Positions 52,518 to 61,087 of a DNA stretch of 64,000 nucleotides are shown here, piece after piece; position 1 is the stretch's first letter; each line of letters starts with the position of its first letter. The DNA comes from Micromonospora qiuiae. GTDB taxonomy: Bacteria > Actinomycetota > Actinomycetes > Mycobacteriales > Micromonosporaceae. A program made the translations under genes and the position numbers. The notes under the pieces were generated by a model. The model was given only the letters and a program-made list of their open reading frames with translations, ran no database searches and was not told where the DNA came from. The stretch covers positions 62,001 through 126,000 of the forward strand of contig NZ_BOPC01000009.1 in NCBI RefSeq assembly GCF_016863555.1. The letters are read 5' to 3'.

Positions 52518-55415
52518 TCAGGAGGAGTTGGCCAGGAGGTTGAGGCGGTGGGCGACGGCGGCGGCCTCCATTCGGTTGGTCACGTCGAGCTTGGCGATGA
52601 TCCGGGAGACGTGCACGCTGGCCGTCTTCGGTGAGATGAACAGTTGCTCGGCGATCCGGCTGTTGCTGAGTCCTTCGGCCACCAGGCGCAGCACCTCCCG
52701 CTCCCGCTCGGTGAGCAGGTCGGCACCGGGCCCGGCCTGGCCCGCACCCCGCAGACCGATCCGCCGGGCCAGGGTGGCGGCCTGCTCCGCGAGCAGCGTC
52801 GCGCCGAGCCCGTCGGCGAGCGCGACGGCCTCGCGTACCGCCGCCACCACCTCCTCCCGCTCCCCGGTCCCGGCCGCCGCCTCGGCGAACAGCAGCAGCA
52901 CCCGGGCCAGCGCCGCGGGCTGACCGACGCTCCGCCATGCCACGACCGCGACCCGCCAGGCGGCGAGCGGACCGCCACCGGGAGCCACCGTGGCGGCGAC
53001 CTCGGCGGCGTACGCCCGTTCGGCGGGGAACCGGACCGGGACGGTGGCGGCCAGCGCGGCCACCCGTGCGATGAGCTCGTCGTCGGAGATGTGCCGGACG
53101 ACCCGGGCCTGGGCGGCGAGCACCGGCCAGCCGTAGCGGGGATACGCGACGATCGCCGGATCGGCCAGGCTCGCCACCACGGCGCGTAGCGCCTCGGCCC
53201 GGTCGTCGGCGGCGAGCGCCGCCGCGAGCCGCAGCTCCAGCAGGGGCAGCCGGTGGTGCGGGTGCAGGTACGGCTTGGTGAGGAAGGCGAGCGCCCGGCC
53301 CACCGTCTCGTCGGCCCCGGGATGCCCCTGGGCCAGCCGCAATCCGGCTCGCAGTTGCAGCCAGTGCAGCCCGGACACCCCGGGCGGGTCGAGCCGGGCC
53401 GCCTCGGCGCAGACCTGGTCGGCCTCCGCCCACCGGCCCAGCGCCAGCAGCGCCTCGGCCCGGTTGGAGAGCAGGTACGCGCCGGTGGAGCGGCTGATCC
53501 CGACCCGACGCGCCTCGCTCACCCCGTCGGCGGCGGCGCGGGCCGACTCCTCGTACCGGCCCAACTCGAAAAGCACGTCGGAGATGTGCACCAGGGCAGT
53601 GACCAGGGTCGACGATTCCCCGGCGGCACGTGCCACGGCCTCGCACCGGCGCAGCTCGGTCAGCCCGAGATCCGGCGCGCCGTCGCGGCACCGCAGCACC
53701 GCGAGCTGCACCGGCAGCAGGGCGTCGTTCACCCCGGCAGCCGCCGCGGCCGCCATCACCTCGGCGGCGATCCGGGCCCCGTCGTCGTAATCGATGCGGG
53801 CCAGGTGGTTGGCGAGGTCGGCGAGCAGCCACAACCGTTCCGGGCTGTGCGGCACCGTGGACGCCAGCCGGTACGCCTCGCGCAGCTCGGTGGCGCCGTC
53901 GCTCTTGCCGAGCATGGCCAGCATCCGGCCGCGCTGGTCCAGCAGCCGCGCCGCGCGCAACGGCTGAGCCTCGGTGTCCACCTCGGCCAGCGCCGCCCGG
54001 GTCAGGGTCAACGCCCGCTGGTAGTCGCCGGCGGTGCTGGCGGCCCCCAGAGTCTCCTCCAGCAGCGCCAGGTGGTCGATGCCGAGCCGTTCGGCCGCGT
54101 CGGGCACCAGCTCCCACAGCTCCAGCACCCGTTCCAGCAGCCGCGCCTGCTCGGCGTACGCGTATCGTTCGGCGGCGGCGCAGGCGGCCGCACGGGCGGC
54201 GACCAGGGCGCGTGGGTGGTCGTGTGCGGCGTACCAGTGATGGGCGATCTCGGCCGGCGCGCGGCCGGCGGCGACGAGATGGGGCTGGGCCTCGACGGCG
54301 GCGGCGAACCGGGCGTGCAGCCGGGCATGTTCGCCGGGAAGCAACTCGTCGTGCACCGCCTCGCGGACCAGCGCGTGCCGGAACTCGTAATCGCCGTCGG
54401 GGTCGGCCACCAGCAACTGGGCGGCGACGGCGGCCCGCAACGCGTCGTCCAGTTCCGGCTCGGGCAGCCCGGCCACCTCGGCGAGCAGCTGGTGGGCCAG
54501 GCGGATACCGCCGGCCGCGGCGATCCGCAGCACCCGCTGGGCCGGCTCGGGCAACCGGTCCACCCGGGCCAGCAGCAGGTCGCGCAGGGTGTCCGGCAGG
54601 GCGGCACAGCCGATCGGGCTGCCGGCGGCGGCCAACTCCTCGATGAAGAGCGGATTGCCCTGGGTCCGGTCGTGGATGTCGTCGACCGCACGGGCGGCCG
54701 GCTCCGCGTCCAGCAGCCCGGCGAGGATCGCCCCGGTGCCGCCCCGGTCCAGACGCCCCAGCTCGATCCGGTCGACGCCCCGGACCCGGTCCAGCTCGGC
54801 CAGGAACGGCCGGAGCGGGTGGCCCCGGTGCAACTCGTCGGTGCGGTAGGTGCAGACCAGCAGCATCCGTTCGGTGCGCGCGGCCCGCACCAGGAAGCCG
54901 ATCAGGTCGCGGGTCGACCGGTCGGCCCAGTGCAGATCCTCGACCACCAACACCAGCGGTTGGTTGGCGGCTAGGCGGCCGAACAGTTCGGCGACCAGGT
55001 CGAAGAGGTAACCGCGGGGTGCGTCCGAAGGCATAACGGCCGCCGGCAGCACCACACCGGCCGGTACCCGGGCCAGTTCCGGCAGCAGGCGAGCGAATTC
55101 GACCTCGTACCCGTCGAAAACGGCGGCACCGTCGCGGCGCAGCACCGTGCGCAGCGCCGCGGCGAACGGGGCGAAGGGCAGACCGGCCTCGCCGAGTTCG
55201 AGGCACTGGCCCAGCAGCAGGCGGGCCTCCTCGCCGACCGACCGGCCGAACTCCTCCAGCAGCCGGGTCTTGCCGACCCCGGCCTCACCGCCGACCAGGA
55301 CGGTGACCGGCTCGCCGGCACGGGCACGGGCGAGCGCCTCGTTCAGCCGCGTCATCTCGCGCTGACGGCCGACGAGGACGGTGCTGGTGGCGCGAGCGGT
55401 CACAGCACCGAGCAT
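52518..55415 (-). CDS. Large ATP-binding LuxR-family regulator (LAL)
   Basis: A 965-residue MalT-like regulator. N-terminal AAA/NACHT-type ATPase with Walker A VGGEAGVGKTRLL (residues 41-53) and Walker B LVLVVEDLHWADRST near residue 155. The middle is a long helical TPR-like region. The C-terminus (about 900-960) is a LuxR helix-turn-helix (LTEREREVLRLVAEGLSNSR, FISPKTASVHVSRIIAKL). LAL regulators often activate secondary metabolite clusters, but no cluster lies here. ATG 55415 is used; GTG 55403 is an alternative. Confidence 0.92.
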   Translation of the reverse strand: MLGAVTARATSTVLVGRQREMTRLNEALARARAGEPVTVLVGGEAGVGKTRLLEEFGRSVGEEARLLLGQCLELGEAGLPFAPFAAALRTVLRRDGAAVFDGYEVEFARLLPELARVPAGVVLPAAVMPSDAPRGYLFDLVAELFGRLAANQPLVLVVEDLHWADRSTRDLIGFLVRAARTERMLLVCTYRTDELHRGHPLRPFLAELDRVRGVDRIELGRLDRGGTGAILAGLLDAEPAARAVDDIHDRTQGNPLFIEELAAAGSPIGCAALPDTLRDLLLARVDRLPEPAQRVLRIAAAGGIRLAHQLLAEVAGLPEPELDDALRAAVAAQLLVADPDGDYEFRHALVREAVHDELLPGEHARLHARFAAAVEAQPHLVAAGRAPAEIAHHWYAAHDHPRALVAARAAACAAAERYAYAEQARLLERVLELWELVPDAAERLGIDHLALLEETLGAASTAGDYQRALTLTRAALAEVDTEAQPLRAARLLDQRGRMLAMLGKSDGATELREAYRLASTVPHSPERLWLLADLANHLARIDYDDGARIAAEVMAAAAAAGVNDALLPVQLAVLRCRDGAPDLGLTELRRCEAVARAAGESSTLVTALVHISDVLFELGRYEESARAAADGVSEARRVGISRSTGAYLLSNRAEALLALGRWAEADQVCAEAARLDPPGVSGLHWLQLRAGLRLAQGHPGADETVGRALAFLTKPYLHPHHRLPLLELRLAAALAADDRAEALRAVVASLADPAIVAYPRYGWPVLAAQARVVRHISDDELIARVAALAATVPVRFPAERAYAAEVAATVAPGGGPLAAWRVAVVAWRSVGQPAALARVLLLFAEAAAGTGEREEVVAAVREAVALADGLGATLLAEQAATLARRIGLRGAGQAGPGADLLTEREREVLRLVAEGLSNSRIAEQLFISPKTASVHVSRIIAKLDVTNRMEAAAVAHRLNLLANSS

Positions 55416-55455
55416 GCCATGCCCTCCGTTCCCACCCGCACCTCCTGCACCGTCT

Positions 55456-55509
55456 GTTAAGAAGGGGCCCCTCCTCTACACCAGGCGTTAAGAAGGGGCC
55501 CTTCCTTAC
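55456..55509. repeat. Dimeric GGGCCC palindromic repeat, copy 5
   Basis: GTTAAGAAGGGGCCCC on the left and GAAGGGGCCCTTCCTTAC on the right flank ACCAGGCGTTAA. This copy is closest to the consensus. Its end supplies the TAA stop of the small reverse gene at 55506-55655. Confidence 0.9.
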
Positions 55510-55655
55510 CCCCGTACGCGTCGGCGCGTGAGCCAGCCGCGCGCCGAGCGGCGGGGCAGCGTACGGGCCAGCCGCTCGCGGGCCGCCTCGGCGCGCAGGT
55601 CGGTGGCGTGCGTACGGTGCAGGGTGAGGAAGAACTCCGAGTCGGTGACGAACAT
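55506..55655 (-). CDS. Small basic protein upstream of LuxR gene
   Basis: A 49-residue protein, MFVTDSEFFLTLHRTHATD at the start and ARGWLTRRRVRG at the end. GAAGGAG is eight bases before ATG 55655. Codon third positions are GC-rich as expected for a real gene. The stop TAA is formed at the edge of the GGGCCC repeat. Function unknown; the acidic-aromatic N-terminus followed by an arginine-rich end recalls small DUF-type actinomycete proteins. Confidence 0.55.
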   Translation of the reverse strand: MFVTDSEFFLTLHRTHATDLRAEAARERLARTLPRRSARGWLTRRRVRG

Positions 55656-55860
55656 GTCGGGCTCCTTCGGTCATGGTCAACTGTCTGACTCCGACTCTGC
55701 TCGCGAAGGTGGCACCGGAGCGTCGGTGCGTTGCCTGATCTGCGCCCGCCACCCCTCCTTACCTTCGGCGAGCGGTCACGCCGAGCGGCCGTAAGGTACT
55801 CAGCGGGCCGAACACCAGGCGCGGATCAACGACGCGCGGTCGCCCACTAGACTCGATGCC

Positions 55861-56550
55861 ATGGCAAAGCCCCAGGAGAAGGTCTCGTTCGGCCAGCGGC
55901 TGAAGCAGATCGGGTTGGTGTTCCGGTTCACCGCCAAGCAGGACAAGTGGTTCGCGCCACTGGCCGCCGGCGCGGTCCTGATCCCGCTCGCGCTGACCGT
56001 GGTCGCGGTCCTCCGTTGGGGCTGGCTGTGGTTGCCACTGGGCATCCTGTTCGCCCTGCTCTGCCTGCTTATCGTGCTCAACCTCCGGTCCAACCGGGCG
56101 ATGATGAACGCGGCCGAGGGCCAGCCGGGCGCGGCCGCGCAGATCATGGAGAGCATGCGCGGCGACTGGCGGGTCAAGCCCGCGGTCAGCTCGACCACCC
56201 AGATGGACATGGTGCACCTGGTCGTCGGCCGGCCGGGCGTGATCCTGCTGGCGGAGGGAAACCCGCAGCGGGTCCGCGGCCTGCTCGGCCAGGAGAAGCG
56301 CCGGCTGGCCAAGGTGATCGGCAACGCCCCGCTCTACGACTACGTGATCGGCCAGGACGAGGGCGAGCTGCCGATCCGCAAGCTGCGGATGACGCTGATG
56401 CGGTTGCCGCGCAACCTCAGCGGCAAGGACGTCAACGCCCTCGACAAGCGGCTCAAGGCGCTGACCGCCCGCCCGCAGATGCCCAAGGGTGCCGTCCCCA
56501 AGAACCTGCGCCCGCCGCGCGGCGCCTTCCGCCAGATGCGCGGTCGCTGA
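55861..56550 (+). CDS. DUF4191 membrane protein
   Basis: A 229-residue protein with two transmembrane helices (residues about 37-75, AAGAVLIPLALTVVAVL and LWLPLGILFALLCLLIVL) and a cytoplasmic domain (VVGRPGVILLAEGNPQRVR). It matches DUF4191 and the position of mycobacterial Rv2219 after lipA. Function unknown. TAGACT (55848-55853) seven bases before the ATG suggests leaderless mRNA. Confidence 0.9.
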   Translation: MAKPQEKVSFGQRLKQIGLVFRFTAKQDKWFAPLAAGAVLIPLALTVVAVLRWGWLWLPLGILFALLCLLIVLNLRSNRAMMNAAEGQPGAAAQIMESMRGDWRVKPAVSSTTQMDMVHLVVGRPGVILLAEGNPQRVRGLLGQEKRRLAKVIGNAPLYDYVIGQDEGELPIRKLRMTLMRLPRNLSGKDVNALDKRLKALTARPQMPKGAVPKNLRPPRGAFRQMRGR

Positions 56551-56608
56551 CTCCGCCAGTTGCCCGGCCGCTGGCCCGGCTCGGCTGCGCGGTCGGCTCC
56601 TCGGCGAG

Positions 56609-57004
56609 CTAGCGAAAGGGGACGACGACCGAGCCGGCGAGGCGGTCGTGCAGCCCGCGACGGTGCTGGTCCATCAACAGGGCGGGCACGACCAGGGCCA
56701 GGAGTACGCCGCGCAGCAGTGCCCGGAGCAGGCCGATCCGGCCGCCGTCGGTCCAGTCGACACAGCGGATCCGGGTCAGGTACATGCCCGGGGTCTGCGC
56801 GAACAACCCGAGGAAGACGGCGTACTCCACGATCAGCACGGCGACCGGCGCCCAGGCGTCCCGGGCGGGGCTGGCGAACAGACCCGCCGCGAGCAGGCAG
56901 AGCACCCAGTCGATGACCAGCGCCCCGAATCGGCGGCCCAGGTCGGCCGGGGTGAAGTCAGGGTCCGCGGCGGGGGGCGTCAGGCGGTGGGGCTCGGTGG
57001 TCAC
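56609..57004 (-). CDS. RDD-family membrane protein
   Basis: A 131-residue protein with three hydrophobic segments. The RDD signature appears as LGRRFGALVIDWVLCLLAAG near residue 25 and QTPGMYLTRIRCVDW near residue 70. TAGGCT (57018-57013) lies eight bases before GTG 57004. The position between DUF4191 and glnA matches mycobacterial Rv2219A. RDD proteins may act in ion or osmolyte transport, but this is unproven. Confidence 0.88.
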   Translation of the reverse strand: MTTEPHRLTPPAADPDFTPADLGRRFGALVIDWVLCLLAAGLFASPARDAWAPVAVLIVEYAVFLGLFAQTPGMYLTRIRCVDWTDGGRIGLLRALLRGVLLALVVPALLMDQHRRGLHDRLAGSVVVPFR

Positions 57005-57169
57005 AGCGGACAAGCCTAGCCAGGCGGGGGTACGACTCCGGGACCCAGGCCCGACGCGGAATGCCGAAACGGACCAATGGCACCAATTATCGTTACACTG
57101 GCGCAGGTCGGACTCGTCCCTCGGCCCCGGGTCCGGCCTGGTTGGCGGGGGTGACGCAGCGCGAGGGAC

Positions 57170-57207
57170 GTTACACGGCAGAAACACTGGAGACATGGCC
57201 GGGCAAC
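57170..57207 (+). promoter_or_regulatory. glnA: GlnR-type box upstream of glnA
   Basis: GTTAC-N6-GAAAC-N6-GACAT-N6-GCAAC keeps the exact four-block spacing of the actinomycete GlnR site (GTNAC-N6-GAAAC, twice). The first pair is perfect, the second degenerate. A further GTTAC at 57092-57096 may belong to a second weaker site. Nitrogen-responsive control of glnA is expected. Confidence 0.78.
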
Positions 57208-57265
57208 CGGGCGGTCATAGCGTCGCCAGGAGCCCAGCTATCCCGTGGACGTGCCAGGAGGACGA

Positions 57266-58690
57266 GTGTTCGCCAATCCCGAGGAACTCCTGCGTTACCT
57301 CAAGAACGAGGACGTGAAGTTCGTCGACGTACGTTTCTGTGACCTTCCCGGCGTGATGCAGCACTTCAACATGCCGGTGGAGTCCATCGACGAAGACTTC
57401 TTCACCGACGGTCTCGCCTTCGACGGCTCGTCGATCCGGGGCTTCCAGGCGATCCACGAGTCGGACATGCTCCTGCTCCCGGACGTCGCGACCGCCTTCA
57501 TCGACCCCTTCCGCGCGCAGAAGACCCTCGCGCTGAACTTCTTCATCCACGACCCGTTCACCCGGGAGGCGTACAGCCGGGACCCGCGGAACGTGGCGAA
57601 GAAGGCCGAGGCGTACCTGGTCGCCAGCGGCATCGCAGACACGGCGTACTTCGGCGCCGAGGCGGAGTTCTACATCTTCGACTCGATGCGCCACGAAACC
57701 TCGGCGCACCAGTCGTACTACTACATCGACTCGATCGAGGGCGCCTGGAACACCGGCCGCGAGGAAGACGGCGGCAACCGCGGCTACAAGACCGCCTACA
57801 AGGGCGGCTACTTCCCGGTACCGCCCGTCGACCACTACGCCGACCTGCGCGACAGCATCGTACGCAGGCTGGTCGACAGCGGCTTCACCGTCGAGCGCTC
57901 ACACCACGAGGTCGGCACCGCCGGCCAGTCGGAGATCAACTACAGGTTCTCCACTCTGCTGCACGCGGCCGACCAGCTTCAGCTCTTCAAGTACATCGTG
58001 AAGAACGAGGTCTGGGCCAACGGCAAGACCGCCACCTTCATGCCGAAGCCGCTCTTCGGCGACAACGGCTCCGGCATGCACACCCACCAGAGCCTCTGGC
58101 TGGGCGGCGAGCCGCTGTTCTACGACGAGACCGGCTACGCCGGCCTGTCCGACACCGCCCGCTGGTACATCGGCGGCCTGCTGCACCACGCCCCCTCCCT
58201 GCTGGCCTTCACCAACCCGACAATCAACTCCTACCGCCGTCTCGTGCCCGGCTTCGAGGCGCCGGTCAACCTCGTCTATTCCCAGCGCAACCGCTCTGCC
58301 TGCACCCGCATCCCGGTCACCGGCAGCAACCCCAAGGCCAAGCGTGTCGAGTTCCGGGTACCCGACCCCTCGGCCAACGTCTACCTCGCCTTCTCCGCCA
58401 TGCTCATGGCTGGCATCGACGGCATCAAGAACAAGACCGAGCCCCCGGCCCCCATCGACAAGGACCTCTACGACCTCCCGCCGGAGGAGTGGGGCAACGT
58501 CAAGCAGGTGCCGGGAACGCTGCCCGAGGTGCTGGACGCGCTGGAGGCCGACCACGACTACCTGCTCGACGGCGGCGTCTTCACTCCCGACCTGATCTCC
58601 ACCTGGGTGGATTGGAAGCGGACCAACGAGGTCGACCCGGTACGCCTGCGCCCGACCCCGCACGAGTTCGCCATGTACTTCGACTGCTGA
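57266..58690 (+). CDS. glnA: Glutamine synthetase type I
   Basis: A 474-residue GSI-beta enzyme. [30 protein letters not shown] and NRSACTRIP active-site motifs are complete. Tyr402 in [10 protein letters not shown] is the adenylylation site, so GlnE control is expected. GTG 57266 follows AGGAGG. It corresponds to mycobacterial glnA1 and ends the conserved backbone; an integrase follows on the other strand after 31 bases. Confidence 0.95.
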   Translation: MFANPEELLRYLKNEDVKFVDVRFCDLPGVMQHFNMPVESIDEDFFTDGLAFDGSSIRGFQAIHESDMLLLPDVATAFIDPFRAQKTLALNFFIHDPFTREAYSRDPRNVAKKAEAYLVASGIADTAYFGAEAEFYIFDSMRHETSAHQSYYYIDSIEGAWNTGREEDGGNRGYKTAYKGGYFPVPPVDHYADLRDSIVRRLVDSGFTVERSHHEVGTAGQSEINYRFSTLLHAADQLQLFKYIVKNEVWANGKTATFMPKPLFGDNGSGMHTHQSLWLGGEPLFYDETGYAGLSDTARWYIGGLLHHAPSLLAFTNPTINSYRRLVPGFEAPVNLVYSQRNRSACTRIPVTGSNPKAKRVEFRVPDPSANVYLAFSAMLMAGIDGIKNKTEPPAPIDKDLYDLPPEEWGNVKQVPGTLPEVLDALEADHDYLLDGGVFTPDLISTWVDWKRTNEVDPVRLRPTPHEFAMYFDC

Positions 58691-58721
58691 TCACGATCAT
58701 GCCGCTGACCTGCGGTGCAAG

Positions 58722-59798
58722 CTAGGCGATCACCTCCCTAGTCCGCAGGGAGTCCGCACGAGCCACCAGAACCGCGTCAACCGCGGACCTGGTGGCCTCG
58801 TCGGTATCGGGGAACAGGTGGCCGTACGTGTCGAGCGTCGTCGACGCCGAGGCGTGCCGTAGCCGCGCCTGAACGACTTTGACGTTGGCGCCCGAGTCGA
58901 TCAGCAGCGACGCGAAGTAGTGCCGGAGATCGTGGAACCGGAAGCCCTCCGCCAGGCCGTCGACGTGCGTCCGGGCGGCGCGTACCGCCCGCTCCAACGC
59001 CCACGGGCCGAGCTGCGCGCCGTCGTCGCCGGTAAGGATCGTCTCCGCCCGCCACCGGGCGACGTGCGCCGCCAGTTCCTCGGTGAGCGTGCGCGGCACC
59101 GGGATCGGCGTCTTGGAGATCTCCGTCTTGAGAGGCAGCGCCGGGTACTGCACGGCCGGCGTGACGATGCCGCGCAGGAAGTCCACGTCCGCCACCCGCA
59201 ACCCGCACGCCTCAGCGGTACGCAGGCCGGCGAACGCGCCGAGCAGGACCGCCGCACGGATCCGCTCCGGCATCTGCTCGTACAGGCCCCAGATTTGGTC
59301 GGTGGTGGCCACGTACGCCCGCTGCTTGGCCCGGCCGGGCGAGGTACGCCGGGAGCACGGCGACCGGGGCACGATCCCGTCGTGCACAGCGTCGGAGAAG
59401 ATCTGCGCCAACCGGTTGTGCAGCGCGTAGACGTACGAGGCCGCCAGGCCGTCCTCACGCAGCTTCGTGGTCCACGCCTTCACGTGCGACGGCCGGACGG
59501 CACCCAAGCGCATCTTGCCGAACTCGGCGACGATCTGCGCGACGTGCACCCGGGCCTGCCGGACCGTCGACGCACGACGGGTGCCGTACCCGTCAAGCCA
59601 GGTCTCGCACCACTGCGCGACCGTCGTCTTGGCCTTCTTCGGCTCGACGTGCGTACCGGTGACCATCGCGGCAGTCTGCTCATCGAGCCAGTTCTGAGCG
59701 TCGACCTTGCGGACAAAGTGCTTCGCGTGCTCTTTGCCGGCCTCGTCGCGGTACCGGGCCCGGTACTTCCCGTCCGGACGCTTCTTGATGCTGGCCAT
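58722..59798 (-). CDS. Tyrosine-family site-specific integrase
   Basis: A 358-residue recombinase. N-terminal arm-binding domain (KRPDGKYRARYRDEAGKEH), core-binding domain (residues 58-140), catalytic domain with Arg193 (GAFAGLRTAEACGL), Lys223/228, His288 and Arg291 (FHDLRHYFASLL), His314 (RLRHASASTT) and Tyr324 (DTYGHLF). All catalytic residues are intact. The ATG overlaps the stop of the upstream repressor gene (TGATG). Confidence 0.93.
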   Translation of the reverse strand: MASIKKRPDGKYRARYRDEAGKEHAKHFVRKVDAQNWLDEQTAAMVTGTHVEPKKAKTTVAQWCETWLDGYGTRRASTVRQARVHVAQIVAEFGKMRLGAVRPSHVKAWTTKLREDGLAASYVYALHNRLAQIFSDAVHDGIVPRSPCSRRTSPGRAKQRAYVATTDQIWGLYEQMPERIRAAVLLGAFAGLRTAEACGLRVADVDFLRGIVTPAVQYPALPLKTEISKTPIPVPRTLTEELAAHVARWRAETILTGDDGAQLGPWALERAVRAARTHVDGLAEGFRFHDLRHYFASLLIDSGANVKVVQARLRHASASTTLDTYGHLFPDTDEATRSAVDAVLVARADSLRTREVIA

Positions 59799-60382
59799 CA
59801 GGAGGACTCCCACTGTCCGCGCGCCGCTGGCGTGGCGCGCTTCAGGGCGGTGTCGAAGGCTGACCACAGGAACTCCCGGACCTGGTCCCGGACTTGCTCG
59901 TCGGTGACGCTCTCGCCGCGCACAGCGAAGGTGAACGCCTGGCCGCCGGGAGAGAGCGGCGCGAACCAGTGGTGTTCGATGTACTCGCGCAGTTCGGGAT
60001 TCGTGGCGGTGAGCTCGAAGTACTGGACGAAGAGAGCCACGGCCCGCTCGGTGGCATCCGCGAGCAGGGTTTCCACCTGGCTCAACTCTTGGAGGATCGA
60101 CTGCGCCTGCCGCTGCTCGACCATCTCCATCGGCATCAGTAGCTCGTCGACCGACAGGCCGAGCACCTTGGAAAGTGCGACCAGTTCGTCAACGGTGACC
60201 CGGCGGGGCGGGTTGGCCTTCTCGATCTTGTAGATCGCCGATCCCTGGATGGAGCAGCCCGCCTCGGTCATCAGCCTGGCCAACGCCTCGTAGCTGAGGC
60301 CGCGCTGTTCCCGCTCGTGCGCGATGCGCTGTGCGAGGTTCGCCTCGCTGGCGAGGCTGCGCGGGCGGTTCGGGCGGGGCAT
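59798..60382 (-). CDS. XRE-family repressor of the integrative element
   Basis: A 194-residue protein with a helix-turn-helix at residues about 15-70 (RIAHEREQRGLSYEALARLM, SAIYKIEKANPPRRVTVDEL) and a helical C-terminal domain. ATG 60382 has GGAGG five bases upstream. It is coupled to int and divergent from the excisionase, as phage immunity repressors are. The CATTC/GAATG dyad before the start may be its operator. Confidence 0.85.
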   Translation of the reverse strand: MPRPNRPRSLASEANLAQRIAHEREQRGLSYEALARLMTEAGCSIQGSAIYKIEKANPPRRVTVDELVALSKVLGLSVDELLMPMEMVEQRQAQSILQELSQVETLLADATERAVALFVQYFELTATNPELREYIEHHWFAPLSPGGQAFTFAVRGESVTDEQVRDQVREFLWSAFDTALKRATPAARGQWESS

Positions 60383-60391
60383 TCGGACCTC

Positions 60392-60408
60392 CATTCCTAA
60401 GCAGAATG
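60392..60408. promoter_or_regulatory. Dyad between repressor and excisionase genes
   Basis: CATTC-N7-GAATG (60392-60408) lies ten bases before the repressor start. CATTCC at 60454 and GGAATG at 60485-60490 next to the excisionase start repeat the half-site, so two operator regions could switch the divergent promoters. Confidence 0.45.
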
Positions 60409-60494
60409 AAGGTTAGCCGTTTGGACTTGCGCAGTCAACGGCAACCCACCATCATTCCAACACGGCCAACGGGCACCACCGGGAAGGAATGACC

Positions 60495-60683
60495 ATGCCG
60501 GAGTACATGACCACCGAAGAGGTCGCCGAGCTATTCCGCACCTCGCCGGAAACCGTGCGGTACTGGCGTCACGTCGGCAAGGGGCCGAAGAGCTTCAAGG
60601 CCGGCGGCCGGCGCGTGCTGTACGACCGGGCCGAGGTGCTGGCGTACGTCGCCGAGTGCAAGGCCGAAGCCGAGGCCGCATGA
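60495..60683 (+). CDS. Excisionase-like MerR/HTH_17 DNA-binding protein
   Basis: A 62-residue protein with a winged helix of the excisionase family (MTTEEVAELFRTSPETVRYW, KSFKAGGRRVLYDRAEV). ATG 60495 lies six bases after GGAAGGA; ATG 60489 is too close to that site. Its stop overlaps the next start (ATGA). It probably directs excision with the integrase or acts as a Cro-like switch. Confidence 0.85.
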   Translation: MPEYMTTEEVAELFRTSPETVRYWRHVGKGPKSFKAGGRRVLYDRAEVLAYVAECKAEAEAA

Positions 60684-61087
60684 CCGACAACGAGAACGCC
60701 CGCCCCCGCGATGGCGACCGGGGAGCGGGCGGTGAGCAGGTCGGCGGACCCATCGCGAGCGTAACCCGACTGCCAACCGCCGTCACGCCCGTCACGATCA
60801 CCACGCCCCCACCGCGCGCCGGCGACCCGGTCGTCACGCACCGCCGAGACGTACGCGCCCTCGATGAGCACCTGGCCGACGACCCCGCCGCCGGCTACAC
60901 CCTGACCGCCGCCGACGTGCTCGCCCTGGCCGCCACCCCACCGGCGGCCGCCGACAACGCGCCACGATGCGGCGGTGTCCACACCGGGCCATGTGACTGG
61001 TGGTCAACGTGCACCGGCATGGCGCTCACCACGCCCGAACGCGACGCCGCCGCCGGCCAGCACCCCTGGCAGGCGGTGGCAGCCTGA
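60680..61087 (+). CDS. Hypothetical protein of the element
   Basis: A 135-residue protein, disordered and charged at the start (MTDNENARPRDGDRGAG), with a C-terminal segment of three cysteines and aromatic residues (RCGGVHTGPCDWWSTCTGM) that could bind a metal. It overlaps its neighbours by ATGA and TGATG. I do not recognise it. Confidence 0.6.
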   Translation: MTDNENARPRDGDRGAGGEQVGGPIASVTRLPTAVTPVTITTPPPRAGDPVVTHRRDVRALDEHLADDPAAGYTLTAADVLALAATPPAAADNAPRCGGVHTGPCDWWSTCTGMALTTPERDAAAGQHPWQAVAA

